52,544 nucleotides of DNA, from contig NZ_JAJFOW010000045.1 in assembly GCF_020731285.1 (NCBI RefSeq), positions 1-52,544 on the forward strand. Reading direction: 5' to 3'. Below the pieces are notes generated by a model. That model had not been told where the DNA came from. It ran no database searches and saw nothing but the letters and a program-made list of their open reading frames with translations. Below are positions 8,637 through 15,907 of this stretch, piece after piece (within the stretch, counting starts at the first letter, position 1; the number at the start of each line of letters is the position of its first letter). The stretch comes from Cohnella baijiui. GTDB taxonomy: Bacteria > Bacillota > Bacilli > Paenibacillales > Paenibacillaceae. Both the position numbers and the translations under genes were made by a program.

Positions 8637-9779
8637 TTAGTTGGTCGTCCGGTACGGCAGAATGAGGTGCAGGCTGTTCTCGTGGTCCCGCGGTTTAATG
8701 ATGATCGGGCTCATCGGTCCCGTGAAGCCGATGAAGAGCTGCTCGCTGTCGATAACCTTGAGCACGTCCAGCATGTACTTGGAGTTGAAGGCGATCCGCA
8801 GCTCTTCGCCGGTCAGCTCCGTGACATCAAGCTGCTCCTGTACGCGGCCGAGCTCCGAGGAGCTCGAGGAGATCTCGATGCCGCCGCTCTCGACCGTCGA
8901 CAGGCGCACAATGTTGGTCTTCTCCTCGCGGGAGAGCAGATAGGCGCGGTCGATCGCGTCACTCAGCGATTTTGTGTGCAGCATCAGTTCTGTTTTGAAG
9001 TTGGTCGGAATAATCTTGGAAGTGTCGGGATAGGACCCGTCCAGCATCCGCGTGAAGAACATGACGTTGCCGAGCTTAAAGAGCACCTGGCTCTCCGCCA
9101 CGACGATGTCGACAAGCATATTCTGGTCCGGAATGACCTTCGACAATTCGCCGAGCGTCTTGCCGGAAATGACGACGCCGGAGAAGCGCAGGCTCGGGTC
9201 GGTGTCGAGATTGACTCTGCAGGTGCCGAGCCGGTGACGGTCCGTCGCGACGAACTTCAATACGCCGTCCTGCAGGCTCCACAGCACCCCGGTGAGGATC
9301 GGCGTGGATTCGCTGGTGGTCACGGCGAATACGGTCTGGCGAATCATCGATTTCAGTACGTCGCCAGCAATGGAGAACACTTGATCCTCCTGCAAGGTCG
9401 GCAGGACGGGGAACTCCTCCGGATCGAGCCCGACGAGCTGGATCTCGGTTGCGCCCGAATGGATCATCGTTTGAAAACGGTCGCCGACCTCGATGTTCAC
9501 TTCCTCGTTCGGAAGCTTCTTGACGATCTCGACGAAAAACTTCGCCGGCAGAACGACACTGCCCGCGCGGTGGACGGTCGCGTTCTGCTGTTCGGCGCGT
9601 TCGAGCGGAATAAAGCTCTGAATGGAAATATCGGTGTCGCTCGCCGTCAGCGTGACGCCGCGGTCGTTCGCATCGATCTTAATCCCGCTCAGGATCGGGA
9701 TCGTGCTGCGGGAAGAGACGGCCTTGGATACATTCTGTACCGCTTCGTTCAATTCGTTGCGCAATATCGTCAATTTCAT
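8637..9779 (-). CDS. dnaN: DNA polymerase III beta subunit (sliding clamp)
   Basis: A 380-residue clamp starting MKLTILRNELNEAVQNV, standard for Firmicutes DnaN, with the usual three tandem clamp folds and the C-terminal PLILPYRT-type ending (here HLILPYRTTN). The start at 9779 has GAGGTG seven bases upstream. The reading frame stays open 71 codons further upstream, but that part runs through the origin element between dnaA and dnaN and is not protein-like. Confidence 0.97.
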   Translation of the reverse strand: MKLTILRNELNEAVQNVSKAVSSRSTIPILSGIKIDANDRGVTLTASDTDISIQSFIPLERAEQQNATVHRAGSVVLPAKFFVEIVKKLPNEEVNIEVGDRFQTMIHSGATEIQLVGLDPEEFPVLPTLQEDQVFSIAGDVLKSMIRQTVFAVTTSESTPILTGVLWSLQDGVLKFVATDRHRLGTCRVNLDTDPSLRFSGVVISGKTLGELSKVIPDQNMLVDIVVAESQVLFKLGNVMFFTRMLDGSYPDTSKIIPTNFKTELMLHTKSLSDAIDRAYLLSREEKTNIVRLSTVESGGIEISSSSSELGRVQEQLDVTELTGEELRIAFNSKYMLDVLKVIDSEQLFIGFTGPMSPIIIKPRDHENSLHLILPYRTTN

Positions 9780-9930
9780 CGTATGCACCTCGTCGATTCG
9801 CCATATTGTAGCATGGTTAAAATAATAGTCGTAGTAGTAGGTCGCCTGAATATGTGGATAAGTCGAAAAAAGGCGAAAACGAAAGCCTATCCACATGTGC
9901 ATGCTTTGTGCATAGGCGAAACGGTTATTC
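9780..9930. other. oriC downstream sub-region: DnaA boxes plus DnaA-trio-like unwinding element
   Basis: The intergenic space between dnaA and dnaN. On the minus strand TTATCCACA (9861-9853) is followed by a short GC-rich stretch and then repeated trinucleotides CTA-CTA-CTA-CGA-CTA-TTA (9840-9823). The AT-rich TTTTAA comes next. This matches the layout described for the Bacillus basal origin unwinding system (DnaA box, GC-rich spacer, DnaA-trios). Further boxes are CTATCCACA (9887-9895, plus, 8/9) and CTATGCACA (9915-9907, minus, 7/9). Function is inferred from this match. Confidence 0.8.
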
Positions 9931-10033
9931 AGACGGTTGGCGGCGGCTTTCGATCCTCTTGGATCGGAGGTCTGTTCGGCGATCCGTCGCAAACGCGGCT
10001 CGGCGGCCGGCGCTTGGGATGGCGCGCGATCGA

Positions 10034-10064
10034 AAACGGGACCCCGTTGCGTACAAGGGGTCTC
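10034..10064 (-). terminator. Possible intrinsic terminator after dnaA
   Basis: GACCCC (10040-10045) pairs with GGGGTC (10057-10062), extended by G-C and G-T pairs. On the minus strand CCGTTTTCG follows. The T-tract is short, so readthrough into dnaN is likely. Confidence 0.4.
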
Positions 10065-10076
10065 TGGATGTCGGCG

Positions 10077-11429
10077 TTACGTCAGACTTTTAATCTTTTC
10101 CGTTAAGTTGTTGAGGATCTTGTACAGCTCCTGGTCGACCTTGAGCTGCTGCGTAATCTTCTCGTGCGCGTGGATGACGGTCGTATGGTCGCGGCCGCCG
10201 AACGCGTCGCCGATCTTGGGCAGCGAGTAGTCCGTCAGCTCCCGCGACAGATACATTGCGATTTGCCGCGGATAAGCGACCGCCTTCGTTCGTTTCCGCG
10301 CTTTGAAGTCCTCCAGCTTGAGCCCGTAGAACTCCCCGACCCGCTGCTGGATATCCTGGATCGTGATGAGCCGGTTGCGCCCGGTCGGCAGGATGTCCTT
10401 CAGCGCTTCCGCGGCCAGATGGGCCGAAACGTCCTGATTCGTCAGCGACGAGTAGGCGACGATGCGGATGAGCGCGCCTTCGAGCTCGCGGATGTTCGAG
10501 TCGATCATGTTGGCGATGTAGATCATCGCTTCGTTCGGGATGTCGAGGTTCTCGGCCTTCGCCTTCTTGCGGAGAATGGCGATCCGCGTCTCCAGATCCG
10601 GCGGCTGAATATCCGTGATGAGACCCCATTCAAACCGGGAGCGAAGCCGCTCTTCGAGCGTCGGAATTTCCTTGGGCGTCCGGTCGCTCGAGATGATGAT
10701 CTGCTTGTGCTCTTCGTGCAGGGCGTTGAACGTGTGGAAAAATTCTTCCTGTGTTCCGTCCTTGCCGGCGAGGAACTGGATGTCGTCGATCAGCAGGACG
10801 TCGATGTTGCGGTATTTGTTGCGGAAGCTTTCGCCCCGGTTGTCGCGGATCGCGTTGATGAATTCGTTCGTGAATTTCTCGGACGAGATGTAGACGACCT
10901 TCGAGCTCGGATTGTGCTCCAGAATGTAGTGCCCGATCGCGTGCATCAAGTGAGTCTTGCCGAGACCGACGCCTCCATAGAGGAAGAGAGGGTTGTACGC
11001 TTTGGCCGGCGCTTCGGCGACGGCCAAAGACGCGGCGTGGGCGAAGCGGTTGCCGGCCCCGATGACGAACGTATCGAACGTATATTTGGGATTGAGCATA
11101 TGGGCGACGCTCTCATCGGGCGCGACGGCCTTGACGACCGGCATGGGCGAGAGCGGCATCGGCGGCTCCGAAGGGCGGATTTCTTCAATGGCAAACTTGA
11201 CTTCAACGGGGCGATCCAGGTAGTCGGAAAGCGTCGAAGACACGAGTTTGGTGTAACGGGTCTCCAGCCATTCGGCGGCAAACGTCGTAGGGGCGGTCAC
11301 GACGACCGTTTCCTCGTTCAGAAAGTTCGCCTTGGTCGCCTTGAACCAGGTATCGTAGCTGGGCTTGCTTAGCTTGGTTTGGATGACCGATAAGACCTGT
11401 TGCCAAATCTCGGTGTTTCGGCTGTCCAC
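10077..11429 (-). CDS. dnaA: Chromosomal replication initiator protein DnaA
   Basis: A 450-residue initiator. Domain I is at 1-80 and a short Pro-rich domain II linker at about 85-110. The AAA+ domain III has Walker A GGVGLGKTH (152-160) and Walker B VLLIDDIQF (about 211-219). C-terminal domain IV has the DnaA-box-binding helix-turn-helix and the signature GGRDHTTVIHA. The start is GTG at 11429 with AAAGGAGT about 8 bases upstream. DnaA boxes lie on both sides of the gene, so it can act on the adjacent origin and repress its own promoter. Confidence 0.98.
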   Translation of the reverse strand: MDSRNTEIWQQVLSVIQTKLSKPSYDTWFKATKANFLNEETVVVTAPTTFAAEWLETRYTKLVSSTLSDYLDRPVEVKFAIEEIRPSEPPMPLSPMPVVKAVAPDESVAHMLNPKYTFDTFVIGAGNRFAHAASLAVAEAPAKAYNPLFLYGGVGLGKTHLMHAIGHYILEHNPSSKVVYISSEKFTNEFINAIRDNRGESFRNKYRNIDVLLIDDIQFLAGKDGTQEEFFHTFNALHEEHKQIIISSDRTPKEIPTLEERLRSRFEWGLITDIQPPDLETRIAILRKKAKAENLDIPNEAMIYIANMIDSNIRELEGALIRIVAYSSLTNQDVSAHLAAEALKDILPTGRNRLITIQDIQQRVGEFYGLKLEDFKARKRTKAVAYPRQIAMYLSRELTDYSLPKIGDAFGGRDHTTVIHAHEKITQQLKVDQELYKILNNLTEKIKSLT

Positions 11430-11820
11430 ATGAAGTCACTCCTTTAACCCATCAGGCGGACGAAGGGCGGCGGTAATGTCGAAAGATGGCAACGCGATCG
11501 AGTTATCCACACAATTCCCTGAATTCTTTGCTGAGATGTCCATAAGAAGGGGGTTTTGTTCACAATGTTATACACAACCTGTTAATAAATCGCGGGGAAA
11601 AATCCGTTATCCACGTAGAATGGTCGAACTTATGATAGCAGATGAACCCGCTGAATACAATGAGTTTCACCGCGTTATCCACATTTTCAATAACTTGTGG
11701 ATGAAATCTGTGCACAACACAAGATATTGTTGATAAATTGTGAGACAATTCGACAAGTTCGTGGGATAAGTCGGATTTCGTCTCTTTTTATACACATGTG
11801 AATATCTCCAACATTTGGCC
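11430..11820. other. oriC: Chromosomal origin of replication, upstream DnaA-box cluster
   Basis: A gene-free region between divergent dnaA and rpmH. Plus-strand DnaA boxes: TTATCCACA at 11503-11511 and 11675-11683 (perfect), TTATACACA at 11568-11576 and 11788-11796, TTATCCACG at 11607-11615. Minus-strand near-matches: TCATCCACA at 11704-11696 and TTGTGCACA at 11717-11709. Base composition is much more AT-rich than the flanking genes. Together with the dnaA-dnaN cluster this makes a bipartite origin as in Bacillus. Confidence 0.92.
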
Positions 11821-11834
11821 GGACAGGGTTTTGA

Positions 11835-11863
11835 TTGACTTTTGGGCGTTTGTATGGTTAAAT
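11835..11863 (+). promoter_or_regulatory. Promoter for rpmH (and rnpA)
   Basis: TTGACT (11835-11840), 17-nt spacer, TTAAAT (11858-11863). The start site would be about 11870, 35 bases before the rpmH start. Confidence 0.5.
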
Positions 11864-11904
11864 ATGAGGACATATGAGTTTCGAGAGTTAGGGGGTATCA
11901 ACGA

Positions 11905-12039
11905 GTGGGCCCGACATTTAAACCGAATGTAAGCAAGCGGAAGAAGGTACATGGATTCCGCAGCCGCATGAGCACGAAGAACGGACGCAAAGTTCTGAAA
12001 GCTCGCCGCCAAAAAGGCCGGAAAGTGCTGTCTGCGTAA
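11905..12039 (+). CDS. rpmH: 50S ribosomal protein L34
   Basis: A 44-residue protein read from GTG at 11905. It contains TFKPNVSKRKKVHGFRSRM then STKNGRKVLKARRQKGRK and ends VLSA, the full L34 family pattern. GGGGG (11891-11895) lies 9 bases upstream. It sits beside oriC and before rnpA, the nearly universal bacterial order. A terminator-like hairpin follows it. Confidence 0.97.
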   Translation: MGPTFKPNVSKRKKVHGFRSRMSTKNGRKVLKARRQKGRKVLSA

Positions 12040-12043
12040 GGAT

Positions 12044-12068
12044 AAAGACCACATCGGTGGTCTTTTTT
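12044..12068 (+). terminator. Intrinsic terminator/attenuator between rpmH and rnpA
   Basis: AAAGACCAC (12044-12052), loop ATCG, GTGGTCTTT (12057-12065), followed by a run of T. The stem is perfect. It probably gives L34 a much higher transcript level than the RNase P protein, with partial readthrough. Confidence 0.75.
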
Positions 12069-12143
12069 CTTTGAATAGAGCCCATACTGATGGGAGAGAA
12101 ATCTGGCAGACCGGCTCGCCGGCCGGCGATGGGGCGGTAAGAG

Positions 12144-12581
12144 ATGCAGAGAAAGCTGCGCCTGCGCAACAGGGAAGACTTCAACCGCATATACAGGCAG
12201 GGCCGATCGTTTGCGAATTCGCAATTTGTCGTCTATTGGCGGCGCAAACCGGAACCCGGCCTTTTTCGCTTGGGCATTTCCGCCAGCAGCAAGCTGGGGG
12301 GCGCCGTCGTGCGCAATCGGATGAGGCGGATGATTAAGGAGATCGTGAGGCTGAACGCATCGCGGATCGTCGAAGACGTCGACATGATCCTGATCGTGCG
12401 GAAGCCGGCGCTTTCTCTTCCTTATATAGAGATGGAGAAGAGCGTACTTCACGTGCTGCGCAAAGCGGGATTGATCAAAGGTTCGACGCCCGCGCCGCCG
12501 CAGCAGCGAAGACCCGGTCCGCCGGGGGCGGGGGGCGGGAAGCCGCGGCCGAAAAACGTCCCGCCGCGCCCCTCGAAATGA
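12144..12581 (+). CDS. rnpA: Ribonuclease P protein component
   Basis: A 145-residue protein. The first ~112 residues are the normal RnpA: LRNREDFNRIYRQGRSF, FRLGISASSKLG and the RNR signature VVRNRMRRMIKE. It binds the RNase P RNA and helps mature tRNA 5' ends. An extra ~30-residue tail rich in Pro, Gly and Arg (from about residue 115) is longer than in typical RnpA (110-120 residues). The ribosome-binding site is weak (GGCGGTAAG). Confidence 0.95.
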   Translation: MQRKLRLRNREDFNRIYRQGRSFANSQFVVYWRRKPEPGLFRLGISASSKLGGAVVRNRMRRMIKEIVRLNASRIVEDVDMILIVRKPALSLPYIEMEKSVLHVLRKAGLIKGSTPAPPQQRRPGPPGAGGGKPRPKNVPPRPSK

Positions 12582-12673
12582 GCGTGCGGAGCGGGTTGGG
12601 GACAGCCTGAAACGAACGGTTATCCCCAGAGGGCTCAAGCTTTTCGGGCGGCTTGCCGCGGCCTCGAAACCTT

Positions 12674-12703
12674 TTGTACTTGTGCATAAGGTTATGGTAT
12701 AGT
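12674..12703 (+). promoter_or_regulatory. Promoter for yidC-jag, followed by a ~205-base leader
   Basis: TTGTAC (12674-12679), 18-nt spacer, TATAGT (12698-12703) with a TGG extension just before it. The start site falls near 12710, leaving about 205 bases of untranslated leader before yidC. A 32-codon open frame begins right at the expected start (see findings). The rest of the 335-base gap between rnpA and yidC shows no gene. Confidence 0.55.
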
Positions 12704-12916
12704 TAGCTTATGTTTTGCGATTTACGGCTTTTGGATTTTTTATCCTTGTTGGAATCGTTTTCGACGAGATACGGACCTGCCGCAGGCGAAGAAGGAGAAG
12801 CCGATTGACATACGATCTCCGAAGTGAACGTCTCGCCCCGAGCATGTAGGCGAAGCCGTTTTTCTTGCATGTGGACAACCGCTCCGTGTTATTGATGTAG
12901 AGGGGAGTTTTGGAGT

Positions 12917-13765
12917 TTGTTGCGAAACCGCAAAGGGTGGCTGATCACCGGCTCTTTGATCGCCATGATGTTGCTATTGTCCGGGTGTACGCCGAACACC
13001 CATACGACGACGACCGAGGGCCTGAAAAACGGCGGATGGTGGGATTCCAACGTCGTCTATTGGTTCTCCTTGATGCTGGACAAGTTCGCCGAGTGGTTCA
13101 ACGGCGAATACGGCTTGTCCATCCTCGTGCTCGTGGTGATCGTCCGCACGATCATCCTTCCGCTCATGATCAAGCAGTACAAGAGCACGAAGGCGATGCA
13201 GAAGCTGCAGCCCGAGATGGCGAAGATCCGGGAGAAGCACAAGGACGACACCCGCAAGCAGCAGGAAGAAATGATGAAGCTTTACCAGGAACACCAGGTC
13301 AATCCGCTGGCGGGTTGCTTGCCGCTTTTAATCCAGATGCCGATCTTTATCGCGCTGTACCGCGGGATCACGGTCAACGAGCAAGTCCGCGAGCATACGT
13401 TCATGTGGCTAAAGCTGGGTTCTCCGGACCCTTACTATATCCTGCCGGTTGTCGCCGCACTGACGACGTTTATCCAGTCGAAGATGATGTCCGCGCAGCA
13501 GTCGCAGCAGATGGCCGCCATGAAGGGCCTGATGTTCATCTTCCCGGTACTGATCTTCGTCATGGCCCTCTCGTTCCCGGCCGCGCTGCCGCTGTACTGG
13601 ATTTACAGCAACATCTACACCATTGTGCAGAACTATTTCATGTATGGACGCAAGCCTAAACCGGAAGGTAACGGCAAGGAGGCCATTCCTGATGAAAAAG
13701 CTCGCAGCAACGGCAACGGCAAGCGGAAAGTCAGTGGAGGAGGCAATAAGAAACGGTCTCGCTAA
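12917..13765 (+). CDS. yidC: Membrane protein insertase YidC (SpoIIIJ type)
   Basis: A 282-residue insertase that places proteins in the membrane alone or with SecYEG. The N-terminus is a lipoprotein signal, MMLLLSGC with the acylated Cys at about residue 23. Five membrane segments follow, with the conserved first one WFSLMLDKFAEWFNGEYG, the inner hydrophilic-groove Arg in VVIVRTIILPLMIKQ and the C-terminal AALPLYWIYSNIYTIVQNYF. The tail is basic. The TTG start has AGGGGAG 9 bases upstream. The last 74 bases overlap jag in another frame. Confidence 0.93.
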   Translation: MLRNRKGWLITGSLIAMMLLLSGCTPNTHTTTTEGLKNGGWWDSNVVYWFSLMLDKFAEWFNGEYGLSILVLVVIVRTIILPLMIKQYKSTKAMQKLQPEMAKIREKHKDDTRKQQEEMMKLYQEHQVNPLAGCLPLLIQMPIFIALYRGITVNEQVREHTFMWLKLGSPDPYYILPVVAALTTFIQSKMMSAQQSQQMAAMKGLMFIFPVLIFVMALSFPAALPLYWIYSNIYTIVQNYFMYGRKPKPEGNGKEAIPDEKARSNGNGKRKVSGGGNKKRSR

Positions 13766-14321
13766 GCTCGGAACAAGCGAAGACCGCGTCAAGGTCACCG
13801 TGCTCGAACAGCCCAGCAAAGGGCTGTTCGGGCTAATCGGCGTCAAGGAAGCGAAGGTCGAGCTGGAGCTGTTGCCCGACGGGGTGGACGAAGCGATCCA
13901 GTTTCTCGAAGAAGTGACCGAGTCGATGAATACGAAGGTGACGATGGAACGGATTGAGACGCAGGACGAGGTCCGCATCAACTTGAACGGAACGGATCTC
14001 GGCATCCTGATCGGCCGCAGGGGGCAGACGCTCGACGCGCTCCAGTATTTGACGAACATCGTGGCCAACCGTCACTCCGATCGTCATCTGAAGATCGTGC
14101 TGGACGCCGAGCAGTTCCGCGAGCGGCGGCGGCAGACGCTCGAGTCGCTGTCGGAGCGGATGGCGTCGCGGGTCATCCGAACGAAGAAGGATATTGTGCT
14201 GGAGCCGATGAGCTCGCTCGAGCGCAAGATCATCCATGCGCGGCTGCAATCGCATCCGCAGGTAAGGACTTATAGCCAGGGCGACGAGCCGAATCGCTGC
14301 ATCGTCATTGCACTCAAGTAA
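13692..14321 (+). CDS. jag: RNA-binding protein Jag/KhpB (SpoIIIJ-associated)
   Basis: A 209-residue protein. The N-terminal Jag_N domain (about 1-50) carries KGLFGLIGVKEA. A KH domain follows with the loop ILIGRRGQTLDALQYL (about 100-116), then a C-terminal R3H domain with SSLERKIIHARLQ. The family binds RNA and pairs with KhpA in cell elongation and division control. The chosen ATG has AAGGAGGCC upstream, inside the end of yidC. A longer frame exists but has no ribosome-binding site. Confidence 0.93.
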   Translation: MKKLAATATASGKSVEEAIRNGLAKLGTSEDRVKVTVLEQPSKGLFGLIGVKEAKVELELLPDGVDEAIQFLEEVTESMNTKVTMERIETQDEVRINLNGTDLGILIGRRGQTLDALQYLTNIVANRHSDRHLKIVLDAEQFRERRRQTLESLSERMASRVIRTKKDIVLEPMSSLERKIIHARLQSHPQVRTYSQGDEPNRCIVIALK

Positions 14322-14334
14322 AACAATCTGCACT

Positions 14335-14373
14335 ACGCAATGGATTCCGCACGCGGAGCATTGCGTTTTTTTT
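14335..14373 (+). terminator. Intrinsic terminator after jag
   Basis: ACGCAATG (14335-14342) pairs with CATTGCGT (14359-14366). An inner CCGC/GCGG pair extends it, and eight T residues follow. Confidence 0.85.
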
Positions 14374-14400
14374 GAATCGTCTTAGAACCTCGCGCAAGCT

Positions 14401-14454
14401 TCCCGCTAAAAACGTATTCGCCCAGGCAGCGGCCGGCGAATCCGTTTTTACTTG
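14401..14454 (+). repeat. Dispersed palindromic repeat, copy B
   Basis: TAAAAACG (14407-14414) pairs with CGTTTTTA (14443-14450). An inner TTCGCC/GGCGAA stem lies at about 14417-14422 and 14435-14440. The right end CCGTTTTTACTTGT equals copy A read in reverse. It sits between the jag terminator and mnmE, so a second terminator there would be redundant. Confidence 0.7.
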
Positions 14455-14504
14455 TTTCATGGAATGGAAAGCCTAAGCGTAGATGGCCAAATGAGGGAGC
14501 ACCC

Positions 14505-15881
14505 ATGAACGAAGATACGATAGCCGCGGTGGCGACCGCGCTCGGAGAAGGCAGCATCGCGGTCGTGCGCGTCAGCGGGCCCGATGCCGTCGAGCGCGTC
14601 GCGCCGCTGTTCAAGTCGAAGACGAATTTGCGGGACGTCCAGACGCATACGGTGAATTATGGCTGGATCGCCGATCCGGGCACCGGAGAGGTGTTCGACG
14701 AAGTGTTGGTCACGGTGATGAAAGGTCCACGCTCGTTCACCGCGGAAGACGTCGTGGAGATCAGCGCGCACGGGGGCATCGTCGCCGTTCAATCCGTGCT
14801 GGAGCTGCTGCTGCGCAGCGGCGTGCGGATGGCGGAGCCGGGCGAATTTACGAAGCGCGCGTTCCTGAACGGGCGGATCGACCTCGCGCAGGCCGAGGCG
14901 GTCATCGATCTCATCCGTTCGAAGTCGAACAAGGCGTTCCAAGTCGCGCGCAAGCAGGCGGAGGGAGCGCTGTCGAAGGAGATTACGCCGCTCAAGGCGC
15001 AATTGATCGAACTGCTGGCGCATGTCGAAGTGAACATCGACTATCCCGAGCACGACGTGGCCGAAGTGACGGCCGGCGTCATCCGGGATACGTGCCGGCA
15101 GGTGCTGAATCAGGTCGAACGGCTGCTCCAGACTGCGAACGAAGGCAAAATTTTGCGCGAAGGAATCGTCACGGCGATCGTCGGACGTCCGAACGCGGGC
15201 AAGTCGTCGTTGCTGAACGCACTCGCGCGCGACAACAAAGCGATCGTAACGGATATTCCCGGGACGACGCGGGATATCGTCGAAGAGTCGGTGACGCTGT
15301 CGGGCATTCCGCTGCGGCTGCTCGACACGGCCGGTATTCGGGAGACGGAAGACGTCGTCGAACGGATCGGCGTCGAACGCTCGCGCGGCGCGCTCGGGGA
15401 CGCCGATCTGATCCTTCTCGTGCTGAATCGGCACGAACCGCTGCACGAAGACGAGCTGCAGCTCCTTGAGGAGCTGCGGGACCGTTCGACGATCGTCGTG
15501 CTGAACAAGACCGACCTCGAAGCGCGTCTCGACATGGAGGAAGTTACGCGCCGCTACCCCGAAGAGCGGATCGTGTCGATCTCAGCGCGGGAGGGGACGG
15601 GAATCGACTTGCTGGAGAAGGCGGTGTCGAAGCTGTTTTTCGGCGGCGCCATCGAATCCGGCGATCTGACCTACGTGAGCAACGTTCGCCACATTTCGCT
15701 CCTTCATCGTGCCAAGCAATCGCTGGAGGATGCGATCGCATCGGCGGACGACGGCATTCCCGTCGATCTGATTCAGATCGACATCGCGTCGGCATGGGAG
15801 GTTTTGGGGGAGATCGTCGGGGATTCTGTCGGAGAATCGCTGTTGGATCAGATTTTCTCGAAATTCTGTCTGGGCAAATGA
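14505..15881 (+). CDS. mnmE: tRNA uridine-5-carboxymethylaminomethyl modification GTPase MnmE
   Basis: A 458-residue GTPase. With MnmG it builds the cmnm5 group on U34 of certain tRNAs. The N-terminal folate-binding domain starts MNEDTIAAVATALGEGSIAV. The inserted G domain has GRPNAGKSS (G1), DIPGTTRD (G2/switch), DTAGIRET (G3) and NKTD (G4). The C-terminal FCLGK motif with the catalytic Cys is present. The ribosome-binding site is GAGGGAGC. First gene of mnmE-mnmG-rsmG. Confidence 0.98.
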   Translation: MNEDTIAAVATALGEGSIAVVRVSGPDAVERVAPLFKSKTNLRDVQTHTVNYGWIADPGTGEVFDEVLVTVMKGPRSFTAEDVVEISAHGGIVAVQSVLELLLRSGVRMAEPGEFTKRAFLNGRIDLAQAEAVIDLIRSKSNKAFQVARKQAEGALSKEITPLKAQLIELLAHVEVNIDYPEHDVAEVTAGVIRDTCRQVLNQVERLLQTANEGKILREGIVTAIVGRPNAGKSSLLNALARDNKAIVTDIPGTTRDIVEESVTLSGIPLRLLDTAGIRETEDVVERIGVERSRGALGDADLILLVLNRHEPLHEDELQLLEELRDRSTIVVLNKTDLEARLDMEEVTRRYPEERIVSISAREGTGIDLLEKAVSKLFFGGAIESGDLTYVSNVRHISLLHRAKQSLEDAIASADDGIPVDLIQIDIASAWEVLGEIVGDSVGESLLDQIFSKFCLGK

Positions 15882-15907
15882 GGAAGACCAAGGAGGGTGA
15901 AAGACGA

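Noticed and set aside
12805..12833. Second promoter for yidC from TTGACA at 12805
   Set aside because: The sequence 17 bases downstream (ACGTCT) does not resemble a -10.
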